Positions 15,912 through 24,129 of a DNA stretch of 64,000 nt are shown here, one piece after another (position 1 is the first letter of the stretch; every line of letters begins with the position of its first letter). The notes beneath the pieces are model-generated. The model saw only the letters and a list, made by a program, of their open reading frames with translations. It was not told where the DNA came from and did no database searches. Position numbers and translations under genes: made by a program. The stretch covers positions 1 to 64,000 of the forward strand of contig JBBQVS010000003.1 in assembly GCA_038211295.1 (NCBI GenBank). The letters are read 5' to 3'. This DNA is from JBBQVS01 sp038211295. Lineage in GTDB: Bacteria; Chloroflexota; Ktedonobacteria; Ktedonobacterales; Ktedonobacteraceae.

Positions 15912-17552
15912 ATGCATCCCCAGGAACGCCGACAGGCGATTATTGTTCTTGATTTTGGTTCACAATACAGTCGGCTGATTACCCGTCGTGTGCGTGAGTG
16001 TTCCGTTTATAGCGAACTTTTGCCCGCGACGACCACGCTGGCATCGTTGCAGCAGCGGTCACACCTTGATATCAAGGGCTTCATTCTTTCAGGGGGGCCA
16101 GCAAGTGTCTATGACACGAACGCGCCCACCTGCGACCCCGCGATTCTCACAAGCGGTATTCCCGTGCTTGGCATCTGCTACGGAATGCAGTTGCTCGCCT
16201 TACAACTTGGCGGGCATGTCGCGCTTGCTCATGAGCAACGCGAATATGGCCCCGCCACAATTGAGGTACTTCCAGATATCCCTCATGATGCCACCTTTCG
16301 CATCTTTGAGGAGATCAGCGCGTCACCTTCCCAGACCGAGTACCTCGCGCCACAAAAAGAAGGCGTGCGCCTCCCTGTATGGATGAGTCATGGTGATAGC
16401 GTTGATATTCTTCCCCCTGGTTTCCACACACTAGCCTGTACGGAGAGCAATCCGGTTGCCGCGATTGCCAACGCGGAGGGCATGGTTGGCCTGCAATTTC
16501 ACCCAGAGGTAACGCACACGCCACAAGGAAAAGAGATTATCCACAACTTTCTGTTTCGCATCTGTGCCTGTGATGGCACGTGGACACCGAACCTTGTGAT
16601 TGAAGAGGCCATCGAGCAGATACGTACACGCGTCGGCACCGAGCGTGTGCTGTGTGGACTCTCTGGCGGCGTTGACTCGGCGGTGGCAGCACTACTGGTA
16701 CATCGCGCGGTGGGCGAGCAACTGACATGCGTCTTCGTCGACACCGGCTGCTTGCGGGCTGGCGAGCGTGAGCAGGTGATTGACACATTCGCAACACACA
16801 TGCACATTCCACTTGTCGTCGTCGATGCTCAAAAACGCTTTCTTACACGTCTTGTCGATGTAATCGACCCGGAACAGAAACGCAGAATTATCGGCGAAGA
16901 GTTTATTCGCGTCTTCGAGGCTGAGGCCGCGCGATTAGAAGAGCAGCAGGGGCCGATCACATTTCTAGCACAGGGAACGCTCTACCCCGACGTGATCGAA
17001 AGCACCAGTCATGATACTGCGTCTACCGCAACGCGTATCAAGACGCATCACAACGTTGGCGGTCTGCCCGAAGAGATGTCGCTCAAGCTGGTTGAGCCGT
17101 TGCGCGTGCTTTTCAAAGACGAGGTGCGCGAAATCGGACTCGCGCTTGGCCTGCCTGAAGAGTGGGTCTGGCGACACCCTTTCCCAGGGCCAGGGTTAGC
17201 CATTCGCGTCATTGGCGCGGTTGACGAAACGCGACTCGCGACGTTGCGTGCGGCGGATGCGATTGTGATTGATGAAATACGGCGCATCGGCCTGTATCGC
17301 GAGTTGGGGCAAGCCTTCGCGGTACTAACTCCGCTGCAAAGCGTGGGCGTCATGGGCGATTATCGCACGTACTCCAACGTCGTCGCGGTTCGCGCCGTCA
17401 CCACCGGAGATTTTATGACGGCGGACTGGGCAAAGCTGCCGCACGACCTGCTGGGGCGTATCGCGAACCGCATTGTCAACGAGGTGTCGGGGGTCAATCG
17501 TGTCGTCTACGACATTACATCCAAGCCACCTGCCACGATTGAATGGGAATAA
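15912..17552 (+). CDS. guaA: GMP synthase (glutamine-hydrolysing)
   Basis: A 546-residue GuaA converting XMP to GMP with glutamine and ATP. The N-terminal class I amidotransferase has the nucleophile in GICYGMQ and the His/Glu pair in GLQFHPEVTHT. The PP-loop ATP pyrophosphatase follows with GGVDSAVAAL (about residues 250-260), and the dimerisation domain contains HPFPGPGLAIR and the final VVYDITSKPPATIEWE, the near-universal GuaA ending. A TTG at 15891 is in frame, but GAGGAAAGG lies 6 bases before the ATG at 15912, which is the better start. It is followed by the Nudix gene with overlapping reading frames. Confidence 0.97.
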   Translation: MHPQERRQAIIVLDFGSQYSRLITRRVRECSVYSELLPATTTLASLQQRSHLDIKGFILSGGPASVYDTNAPTCDPAILTSGIPVLGICYGMQLLALQLGGHVALAHEQREYGPATIEVLPDIPHDATFRIFEEISASPSQTEYLAPQKEGVRLPVWMSHGDSVDILPPGFHTLACTESNPVAAIANAEGMVGLQFHPEVTHTPQGKEIIHNFLFRICACDGTWTPNLVIEEAIEQIRTRVGTERVLCGLSGGVDSAVAALLVHRAVGEQLTCVFVDTGCLRAGEREQVIDTFATHMHIPLVVVDAQKRFLTRLVDVIDPEQKRRIIGEEFIRVFEAEAARLEEQQGPITFLAQGTLYPDVIESTSHDTASTATRIKTHHNVGGLPEEMSLKLVEPLRVLFKDEVREIGLALGLPEEWVWRHPFPGPGLAIRVIGAVDETRLATLRAADAIVIDEIRRIGLYRELGQAFAVLTPLQSVGVMGDYRTYSNVVAVRAVTTGDFMTADWAKLPHDLLGRIANRIVNEVSGVNRVVYDITSKPPATIEWE

Positions 17553-18376
17553 AGAACATGCTTGATTTCGAGTTTCTCGCGCGTGGCTGCTATACCTTCG
17601 AGCAGGTCAGCGTTGATTATAACCCGACGCATAGTATCTTGTTAAGCGTAGAGATGCAGGACGAGATGGAACACATATGGCAGGAAAAGCTGGCGGTGGC
17701 GCAAGCGCAAAAGTTTCCCCTCTTCGATGGCAAACTGTTTCGTCTGATTTACGCTGAAGAACGAGCCGATCAGACATTGCGCGTCAAGCTTGGTAACACC
17801 AGCTATAAAGAGTATGTCGCGACCCGTACTGCTACGATGGTACAGCAGTTGACGCGTGATGGTGTCAGCAATCCACTCTCCGTCTGCTCGGTGATCGAGA
17901 CGCTGGACGGTTTTATTCTGCTTGAAAAGCGGCAGGGAACAGACGTACACGATGGCCGTTTTCACGTTATCGGGGGCTTTATGGAGCGCGGGATTGACGA
18001 TAAAGAACACGTGCCCGACCCCTTTGGCGCGATGAACCGCGAGATGCGCGAGGAGACGGGCATTCAGCAGAGCGATATTCGAGAGCAATATTGTCTCGGC
18101 ATGGTGTATGACACGCTTGTGCCACATCCTGAACTCTGCTTCGTCACGCGTCTGAACATTCCGCTCACGATGCTCTCGAAGCGCAAACCAGAAGACAACG
18201 AGGTTAAAGAGCTACGGATGTTGCGCGTCACCGCCGCCAGCTTGAAGGAAAGCATCTTCACCAATCACGGCAACATATCCCCCACTGGCGAGGCCGCGCT
18301 CATTCTCTACGGCAACTGGCGGTTCGGCGTCGGCTGGTTCGAGGACGTGATGCGAGGGATACAGGACGAAGAGTAG
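17543..18376 (+). CDS. Nudix hydrolase with an expanded Nudix box
   Basis: A 277-residue protein. An N-terminal part of about 110 residues resembles the lead domain of larger Nudix proteins (PLFDGKLFRLIYAEE). The Nudix catalytic half REMREETGI is intact at about residue 170, but it is preceded by GGFMERG and then 15 residues instead of the normal 8, and the usual Glu after the Gly stretch is Ile. So the helix carrying the metal-binding EE is kept and the loop is enlarged. Substrate unknown, presumably a nucleoside diphosphate derivative. It starts at ATG 17543 inside the guaA end; a second ATG at 17558 is possible. Translational coupling with guaA is likely. A terminator follows at 18432. Confidence 0.78.
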   Translation: MGIKNMLDFEFLARGCYTFEQVSVDYNPTHSILLSVEMQDEMEHIWQEKLAVAQAQKFPLFDGKLFRLIYAEERADQTLRVKLGNTSYKEYVATRTATMVQQLTRDGVSNPLSVCSVIETLDGFILLEKRQGTDVHDGRFHVIGGFMERGIDDKEHVPDPFGAMNREMREETGIQQSDIREQYCLGMVYDTLVPHPELCFVTRLNIPLTMLSKRKPEDNEVKELRMLRVTAASLKESIFTNHGNISPTGEAALILYGNWRFGVGWFEDVMRGIQDEE

Positions 18377-18431
18377 GAAATATAAGGTCGCGCTTTTTAA
18401 AGTACATGAAACCCGCTTTTTCTAGTTTGTA

Positions 18432-18469
18432 AGCTCTCCTGCTACTGTTTGAGTGAGAGAGCTTTTTTT
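18432..18469 (+). terminator. Rho-independent terminator of SDR-guaA-Nudix
   Basis: The pair AGCTCTC (18432-18438) and GAGAGCT (18457-18463) forms a hairpin, followed directly by a run of seven T (18463-18469). It closes the transcript 55 bases after the Nudix stop. Confidence 0.75.
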
Positions 18470-18558
18470 GTTGTGTGGCCCCTCCATTAGACTCACTCTT
18501 CTCCTGACGGTTCAATTATGAGAGCTTGCTGAGTATGTAACTTATCCTGTGGGAACAT

Positions 18559-18597
18559 TTAACCTTCCCTTAACCTATCTATAAAGCATAGTTAATG
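18559..18597 (+). promoter_or_regulatory. Pho box in front of pstS: four TTAAC-like repeats, 11 bases apart
   Basis: TTAACC (18559), TTAACC (18570), ATAAAG (18581) and TTAATG (18592) begin exactly 11 bases apart. This is the spacing of direct repeats bound by PhoP-type regulators in Gram-positive bacteria (TTAACA-like units, one helical turn). It lies about 130 bases before the pstS ATG, and the cognate regulator is encoded in the same cluster. The rest of 18377-18727 holds the upstream terminator and the pstS leader; no further gene is seen. Confidence 0.7.
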
Positions 18598-18727
18598 CAT
18601 CAGTGTTACTGTATGAATGTAGGACAACGCATGACCAAGCGTTCGACGGTGGAACAACCGCGAGCGTTTTGCTTTCTAGCTCATGCAATGTATCATCTTT
18701 CGCGTTTCACTTTAGTAGGAGAATTTC

Positions 18728-19672
18728 ATGTCGAAGCAATGGCGTATTGCACCAATTCTTGCAATGGCAATGGCACTTGTGATGCTTATTTCAGCATGTG
18801 GTGGTAGCGCAGACAACACCACTACCGGCGGTACTACCACTGGTACGAAATCTACCACAGCCGGCACACCGGGCGCGTACAACTGTGTTCAGGGAACCGT
18901 CGCTACCAACGGCTCAACCGCGCTGGGACCTCTGGTCAAGAAGGTTGCCACCGATTATCAGAATAAATGTTCCGGCGCGAACATCTCAACAGCCCTGACC
19001 GGAAGTGGCGCGGGCCTCACTGCTGTTTCAAGCGGCAACGCCCAGATTGGCAATTCTGACATCTTCGCTGATGCCACAAAGTTCCCCGGCCTAGTCGATC
19101 ATCAGGTCACAATTGTGGACTTCGCGGTTGTCGTCAATAGCAAAGTAACTGGTGTGACAAACCTGACCGCCGCCCAGATCAAAGACATCTTCGCAGGCAA
19201 AGCCACAAACTGGAAACAGGTTGGCGGCCCCGACCTTCAGATTGTCGCGGTCAGCCGTCCAACGGGTTCTGGCACACGCGTGACCTTTGAACAGTTTGTA
19301 CTCGAAGGCAAAGAGAGCGTAAGCGGCCCAACACACCTTACCGCCAGCACAACAGGCGACGTTGCAAAGACCGTTAGCCAGACCGCCGGCGCGATCTCCT
19401 ATGTTGCCACAAGTGCGGTTGCAAGCAACAGCCTGACCGCCGTCACAATCGACGGTGTGCAGGATACCCCCGCCAACGTTCAGAACAACACCTACAAGTT
19501 CTGGAACATCGAGCACATGTACACCAAAGGCCCCGCTACCAGTCTTGCTCAGGCATTCATCGACTACATGCAGAGCGATACTGCCAAACAGGCCGCGAAG
19601 ACACTTGGCTTCATTGACATCTCGACAATGAGTGCGCCCGCGATTGCCGCGAAGCAGCCTAAAGCAGCATAA
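18728..19672 (+). CDS. pstS: PstS, phosphate-binding lipoprotein
   Basis: A 314-residue PstS, the extracytoplasmic phosphate receptor of the PstSCAB importer. A lipoprotein signal is clear: MSKQWRI, a hydrophobic stretch and the lipobox LISAC with Cys at residue 24, then a Gly/Thr-rich linker. The mature part opens GTVATNGSTALGPLVKKVA and holds SRPTGSGTRVTFEQFVLEGK, both phosphate-contact loops of the family. AGGAG lies 6 bases before the ATG. Expression should rise under phosphate starvation, given the Pho box upstream. A stem-loop lies between its stop and pstC, which may let pstS accumulate more than the membrane subunits. Confidence 0.95.
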   Translation: MSKQWRIAPILAMAMALVMLISACGGSADNTTTGGTTTGTKSTTAGTPGAYNCVQGTVATNGSTALGPLVKKVATDYQNKCSGANISTALTGSGAGLTAVSSGNAQIGNSDIFADATKFPGLVDHQVTIVDFAVVVNSKVTGVTNLTAAQIKDIFAGKATNWKQVGGPDLQIVAVSRPTGSGTRVTFEQFVLEGKESVSGPTHLTASTTGDVAKTVSQTAGAISYVATSAVASNSLTAVTIDGVQDTPANVQNNTYKFWNIEHMYTKGPATSLAQAFIDYMQSDTAKQAAKTLGFIDISTMSAPAIAAKQPKAA

Positions 19673-19714
19673 GTGTTCGTGTCGCTTGCTCAAGAGATTG
19701 AGTGCGCGACCCAG

Positions 19715-19755
19715 ACGACCTCTAAGGAATAGCTGATGCTTTCTTTAGAGGTCGT
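19715..19755 (+). other. Intercistronic stem-loop between pstS and pstC
   Basis: ACGACCTCTAA (19715-19725) pairs with TTAGAGGTCGT (19745-19755), an 11-base-pair stem that can be extended with mismatches. No T run follows, so it looks like a processing or stabilising element (or attenuator) rather than a terminator. Confidence 0.55.
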
Positions 19756-19787
19756 GTGCGATACAAGTGGTTAGGAAGGAGTGTTTA

Positions 19788-20741
19788 ATGGCGCAAACAC
19801 AACCCATACAGTCACAAGCGCAACAAAGAATTCAACGAGCGCGTGTTGGAGATCAGGTAGCACACATCGTCTTCTTTCTCTGTGCCATTCTCATCGTCGC
19901 CGTGATTATCGGCGTTTTCGTTTTTGTCGGCATTCAAGGCTTCCGTTTATTTGGCGAAGACCCACACGCAAGCAATTTCTTGACAAGCACGAACTGGGAC
20001 CCTGATGGCGCGAGTGGCACGCCAAGCTACGGAACGCTTGGCTTTATTCTTGGCTCCGTTGTCACCACCCTGATCGCTATTGTCATTGTAACTCCCCTTG
20101 CGTTTGGCATGGCCCTCTTTATGACAGAGATCACACCAAAATGGTTGGGAAACATTCTGCGTCCGCTTCTGGAAGTCTTCACCGGTATGCCTTCGGTGGT
20201 AATCGGTTTTCTCGCGCTGGTCATTCTCGTTCCCTTTATTAGTAAAGTGGTCGGGCCACTTACGCCCAATCCCGCGACGGCAGGTGTTGGGTGGGGAACC
20301 GCGACGCTTGTGCTGATAATTATGATTCTGCCTACAGTAATCAGTATCTCAATTGACGCGGTACGTGCCGTGCCTGATAGCGTGCGTGAAGCAAGTCTCG
20401 CGCTTGGCTCGACCCGTTGGCAGATGATGCGAAACGCGGTTATTCCTGCTGCGACAACTGGCCTCGCGACAGCCGTGGTGTTTGGTATCGCACGCGCGAT
20501 TGGTGAGGCATTGGCGGTAAGTATGGTTCTCAAAGGCACCTCACTTCCAGCAAACGTGTTCACCCCGCTTGCTTTTTTCCAACCTAACGTCAACCTGACA
20601 CAGCCGATTGTCCTGTACTTCAGTGATGCTTCCGGCACAACGCGTGATGCATACTTTATGCTTGGCTTTTTGCTTCTCATCATCTCGTTTCTCTTTGTCT
20701 GCGTCAGCCGCTACCTGGCAAGTAGGAGTGTGTATAAATGA
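19788..20741 (+). CDS. pstC: PstC, phosphate ABC transporter permease
   Basis: A 317-residue membrane protein with six helices and the binding-protein-dependent permease signature around VREASLALGSTRWQMMRNAV (the EAA loop that touches PstB). The first helix and loop (FFLCAILIVAVIIGVFVFVG, then LTSTNWDPDG) are typical of PstC. It forms the channel with PstA. AAGGAG lies 6 bases before the ATG at 19788; an in-frame TTG/GTG-type start at 19767 has no such site. Its stop overlaps the pstA start (ATGA), so the two are translationally coupled. Confidence 0.95.
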   Translation: MAQTQPIQSQAQQRIQRARVGDQVAHIVFFLCAILIVAVIIGVFVFVGIQGFRLFGEDPHASNFLTSTNWDPDGASGTPSYGTLGFILGSVVTTLIAIVIVTPLAFGMALFMTEITPKWLGNILRPLLEVFTGMPSVVIGFLALVILVPFISKVVGPLTPNPATAGVGWGTATLVLIIMILPTVISISIDAVRAVPDSVREASLALGSTRWQMMRNAVIPAATTGLATAVVFGIARAIGEALAVSMVLKGTSLPANVFTPLAFFQPNVNLTQPIVLYFSDASGTTRDAYFMLGFLLLIISFLFVCVSRYLASRSVYK

Positions 20742-21682
20742 GTGCTCAACAACAATCTCTCGCGCAACTAGCCGCGCACGACGAAGACAAACGCCGTCTC
20801 GCCCTGCTGGAGCGTGTCGTACAGCGTCTCCACACCAATAACAGTGTCGCGCTCGCGATACTCTGGACGCTCGCAGGAATCGTGACTATTGTCTTTCTCT
20901 CGGTTATCATTCTGCTACTGGTGCAGGGTATTCCCTACCTGGTTCGCCCGGACTTCTATAGCCCGAACGGCGAGGGAAGTATTGGCTCACAGCTGTTCAA
21001 TACCTTCTATATTCTCATCCTCTCGGAGATTATTCTTGTGCCGATCTCTCTTGCGGCAGCAATCTATCTTGTGGAGTATGCCCGTCCTGGTCGCTTTGTG
21101 ACGTTCGTTCACTTTTCCGCCGAGACGTTGGCGGGCGTTCCCTCACTGGTACTTGGCCTCTTCGGCTTCCTGGCCTTTGGCAGTAGGTTGGGCCTGGGCT
21201 TTGGCACGAGCCGTCTCACGGGTGCGTTGACGCTGCTCTGCTTTAACTTCCCGCTCGCCTTGCGTCTGTTTGAAGATGCACTGACGGCGGTGCCACGCGA
21301 TTTTCGCGAGGGTGGGCTTGCGCTCGGCTCTACAAAATGGCGCATGGTGCGTACCGTTGTTCTGCCCTCTGCCCTACCCGGCATCGTGACCGCGATCATT
21401 CTCTCTTCAGGTAGAATTATTGGTGAGGCGGCGGCCCTGATCTTTACAATGGGTACAACCAATCCCGCGAATGTGTTTACGCTGAACCCTTTTATCTCAA
21501 GTGATAATCTCACTATTCGCATCTGGTACGTACAGACGCTAGGTTCGGGCGTTGTGCCACCAGAGGCAGCGAACGCGGTCTCGGCAGGCGCGGCAGCTCT
21601 GCTGATTGTGATTTTGCTTGCAATTAACTTCGCGTCGCGTGGAGTTGCGCGTTTCATTCAACGCCGCATAACCGCTGCATAG
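20738..21682 (+). CDS. pstA: PstA, phosphate ABC transporter permease
   Basis: A 314-residue permease, partner of PstC. Features: a 35-residue charged N-terminus, membrane helices from about residue 45, the PstA-typical ISLAAAIYLVEYARPGRF segment, GVPSLVLGLFGFLAFG, and the EAA loop FREGGLALGSTKWRMVRTVV. It starts within the ATGA overlap with pstC. The run continues into a small gene at 21744 and then pstB. Confidence 0.95.
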   Translation: MSAQQQSLAQLAAHDEDKRRLALLERVVQRLHTNNSVALAILWTLAGIVTIVFLSVIILLLVQGIPYLVRPDFYSPNGEGSIGSQLFNTFYILILSEIILVPISLAAAIYLVEYARPGRFVTFVHFSAETLAGVPSLVLGLFGFLAFGSRLGLGFGTSRLTGALTLLCFNFPLALRLFEDALTAVPRDFREGGLALGSTKWRMVRTVVLPSALPGIVTAIILSSGRIIGEAAALIFTMGTTNPANVFTLNPFISSDNLTIRIWYVQTLGSGVVPPEAANAVSAGAAALLIVILLAINFASRGVARFIQRRITAA

Positions 21683-21743
21683 CCACAAATGTTCCTGTAG
21701 GTTTTCACGATAGCATGTATGAATAATGAGGAGAGAACTGTTC

Positions 21744-21968
21744 ATGAACATCTCGGCAGAAGTAGCCGGTAGCGGCAATATACAGTTGCCAGAGGGCGCG
21801 AACATCTTTTCGCGCAAGGTCGCGCGTAGTGGACACATTTCCTATGAAGGGCGTCCCTACTTCATCAGCAAAGCACTCGCGGGACGCTACATTCGGCTCG
21901 TGGTCCTGGCGGATCGCTTGATTGTTGACGCATCTATCCCATTGCATAAAGAGTACCCATTAGCCTAA
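21744..21968 (+). CDS. Small protein of unknown function between pstA and pstB
   Basis: A 74-residue protein, MNISAEVAGSGNIQLPEG at the start and GRPYFISKALAGRYIRLVVL in the middle. The alternating hydrophobic pattern and the order 'Y-x-G-R-x-Y-F-I-S-x-x-L-A-G-R' suggest a small all-beta barrel and remind one of the C-terminal barrel of IS481-type integrases; no catalytic DDE residues exist here. GAGGAG lies 10 bases before the ATG at 21744 (an ATG at 21726 has no such site). It is co-oriented with and 32 bases ahead of pstB. Function unknown; a role in phosphate uptake is only suggested by position. Confidence 0.6.
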   Translation: MNISAEVAGSGNIQLPEGANIFSRKVARSGHISYEGRPYFISKALAGRYIRLVVLADRLIVDASIPLHKEYPLA

Positions 21969-22000
21969 TATAATAGTAGAGTTTTTAAGGAGGCCCAATC

Positions 22001-22930
22001 ATGGGAATGGAACCGTCTCGTATTGCGCAACAACCAATGCAACAGTTGGATTCGGTCAAAACACCGTCGGGTACGCAGAATGCGGTGAATGAAGGCAATA
22101 TTCAAAAGCCGCTTGCTGAGTCCCCAACGGACCTGGTAAGCAGAAAAGTTGATGCCAGTTCGCTGCTGGATGCGAATGCAACGCCAAAAATCAATGTGGA
22201 GCAGTTAAACTTTTTCTATGGCTCAAAGCAGGCACTCTATGATATCGCGATTCCCATTCGCGAGCGGCAGGTGACGGCGTTGATTGGGCCATCCGGGTGT
22301 GGCAAATCAACGTTCCTACGTACTCTGAACCGTATGAGCGATCTCGTACCCAGCACACGCACGGATGGACGCGCGATGATGGACGATCAGAATATCTATG
22401 ACAAAAAGACCGATGTTGTGCTACTGCGCCAACGCATCGGTATGGTGTTTCAGCGTCCAAACCCGTTTCCAAAGTCTATCTTCGAGAATATCGCCTACGG
22501 ACTTCGCATTCAGGGCAAGCCCGCGCACGAAATCAAAGAAACGGTTGAGCAAAGCCTGCGCGGAGCGGCTATCTGGGACGAGGTAAAGGATCGTCTGAAC
22601 GCGTCGGCTCTTGGCCTCTCTGGTGGACAACAGCAACGTCTGTGCATTGCCCGCGCCCTCGCGGTCAAGCCAGAGGTCTTGTTGATGGACGAGCCAGCAT
22701 CGGCCCTCGACCCAATCGCGACCCTGAAAATCGAAGAGTTGATTAACGAGCTGGTAAAAGAGTACACTATTGTTATCGTGACACACAACATGCAACAAGC
22801 GTCGCGTGTCTCACAGTATACCGGCTTCTTCTTGAGCGGTAAGCTGATCGAGGTTTCACCAACGGTGGAACTCTTCGAGCATCCCAAGAAAAAAGAGACC
22901 GAGGACTATATTAGTGGTCGCTTCGGTTGA
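22001..22930 (+). CDS. pstB: PstB, phosphate ABC transporter ATP-binding protein
   Basis: A 309-residue ATPase that powers PstCA. Walker A is GPSGCGKST (about residues 96-104), the Q loop is MVFQRPNPFPKSIFENIAYG, the signature is LSGGQQQRLCIARAL, Walker B is VLLMDEPASALDP, followed by the switch His in IVTHNMQQA. The RPNPFPKSI motif is specific to PstB. It carries about 65 extra, low-complexity residues before the core; ordinary PstB has about 250-270 residues. AAGGAGG lies 7 bases before the ATG. No phoU follows; the regulator gene comes next after 21 bases. Confidence 0.96.
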   Translation: MGMEPSRIAQQPMQQLDSVKTPSGTQNAVNEGNIQKPLAESPTDLVSRKVDASSLLDANATPKINVEQLNFFYGSKQALYDIAIPIRERQVTALIGPSGCGKSTFLRTLNRMSDLVPSTRTDGRAMMDDQNIYDKKTDVVLLRQRIGMVFQRPNPFPKSIFENIAYGLRIQGKPAHEIKETVEQSLRGAAIWDEVKDRLNASALGLSGGQQQRLCIARALAVKPEVLLMDEPASALDPIATLKIEELINELVKEYTIVIVTHNMQQASRVSQYTGFFLSGKLIEVSPTVELFEHPKKKETEDYISGRFG

Positions 22931-22951
22931 TTCACTGGTCGGAGGCACTTC

Positions 22952-23686
22952 GTGGCACGTAATATTCTGGTTGTAGACGACGAGACAGTTTTAGTGGAGA
23001 CGATTGCGTACAATTTGGAGCAGGCGGGCTATCATGTAACGACGGCAACCGATGGCGCGAGCGCGTTGGAGGCGGCGCGAACGGAGAAACTTGACCTGAT
23101 TATCCTGGATATTATGCTGCCCGAAATGGATGGCCTTGAGGTATGTCGTCAGCTACGGCGTGAGGCTCACACTGAGACAACGCCAATTATGATGCTGACG
23201 GCGAAGGGCGACGAGATCGACAAAGTGGTCGGTCTCGAAGTCGGGGCCGACGATTATGTCACCAAGCCGTTTGGTCGCCGCGAATTGCTAGCGCGTGTCC
23301 GTGCGCTTCTGCGCCGCGCAGAGTACCCACATCATAGCGAAAATCTCCCCGTGCAAGAGCCTGTACAGGAGGTTCCCCGCCCGAACCGTGAGCTTGTCGC
23401 AGGCCCTCTGCGTATCGACCTCGCGGGTCGTCGCGTGAACTGTCGCGGTCAGGACATGGAACTGCAACCCAAACAGTTCGACTTGCTCACCTATCTTGTT
23501 CGCAACCGTGGCACGGTACTCACCCGCGATCAACTGCTCCACAATGTGTGGGGCTACGATTACGCGGGTGACACACGCACCGTCGATGTTCATATTCGCT
23601 GGCTGCGCGAGAAACTGGAGGAAGACCCGGCGAACCCAAAGCTAATCCAGACGGTGCGCGGCGTGGGCTATGCTTTTCGCTGGTAG
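22952..23686 (+). CDS. phoP: PhoP/PhoB-type response regulator
   Basis: A 244-residue OmpR-class regulator. The receiver domain has the acidic pair D9/D10, the phospho-acceptor D53 in LIILDIMLPEMDG and Lys in DDYVTKPFGRRELLARV. After a linker, a winged-helix domain contains LVRNRGTVLTRDQLLHNVWG and ends in IQTVRGVGYAFRW. The start is GTG at 22952 with GGAGG 6 bases before it. Position straight after pstB and the Pho box in front of pstS make the phosphate regulator the most likely identity. The probable kinase partner is encoded 1 kb further on. Confidence 0.88.
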   Translation: MARNILVVDDETVLVETIAYNLEQAGYHVTTATDGASALEAARTEKLDLIILDIMLPEMDGLEVCRQLRREAHTETTPIMMLTAKGDEIDKVVGLEVGADDYVTKPFGRRELLARVRALLRRAEYPHHSENLPVQEPVQEVPRPNRELVAGPLRIDLAGRRVNCRGQDMELQPKQFDLLTYLVRNRGTVLTRDQLLHNVWGYDYAGDTRTVDVHIRWLREKLEEDPANPKLIQTVRGVGYAFRW

Positions 23687-23800
23687 TATATCTTCTTCTC
23701 GCTCGTGCCTTCTGGTCTAGCCATGTCTTTTACCTCTATTATGCAGATCACGCAATTCATAACAAATTCGAGAGACTTGCGAAATTCCTTGAAAAAGGTC

Positions 23801-23829
23801 TTGACTGAACCATGCAAGTGGTATATACT
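23801..23829 (+). promoter_or_regulatory. Promoter of tRNA-Asn
   Basis: TTGACT (23801-23806), 17 bases, TATACT (23824-23829), ending 24 bases before the tRNA. A near-consensus sigma-A promoter. Confidence 0.75.
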
Positions 23830-23853
23830 GTCTATGTTCGTGAGAGCAGACAG

Positions 23854-23925
23854 TCCTCGATAGCTCAACGGTAGAGCACTCGGCTGTTAACCGAGGTGTT
23901 ACTGGTTCGAATCCAGTTCGAGGAG
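23854..23925 (+). tRNA. tRNA-Asn (anticodon GTT)
   Basis: A 72-base cloverleaf. Acceptor arms TCCTCGA (23854-23860) and TCGAGGA (23918-23924) pair fully; the anticodon arm CTCGG-CTGTTAA-CCGAG gives GTT; the T arm contains GGTTCGAATCC. CCA is not encoded. It stands in the 443-base gap between phoP and the acetyltransferase, with its own promoter. The remainder of that gap (23978-24129) shows only a weak GGACAA-17-TATCTT promoter candidate for the next gene. Confidence 0.95.
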
Positions 23926-23977
23926 CCTAAACAGAAAAGACCACCAATTGCTGGTGGTCTTTTCTGTTTAGGCTCCT
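23921..23977. terminator. Terminator of tRNA-Asn: perfect 26-bp inverted repeat
   Basis: Bases 23921-23946 and 23952-23977 are perfect reverse complements around a five-base loop. The inner stem GACCACCA / TGGTGGTC is preceded by AAAA and followed by TTTTCTGTTT, a bidirectional terminator design. The outer part runs back into the last bases of the tRNA acceptor stem (AGGAGCC). Confidence 0.8.
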
Positions 23978-24129
23978 GCTTTCAGGCAGCACACCTATCA
24001 GCAAGTAACAAAAACTTCTTTTACATCTATCTACATCAGCATACTTTTACTATGTAGACGAGCGGACAACATTTCCCCTTGTGTGGTATCTTACAGACAG
24101 GCAACAATCAATGATGGAGTTAAGGAGTT

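Noticed and set aside
21744..21968. Transposase or integrase pseudogene
   Set aside because: Only a loose resemblance to an integrase C-terminal barrel exists; no catalytic core, inverted repeats or target duplication are seen, and the gene has its own ribosome binding site.
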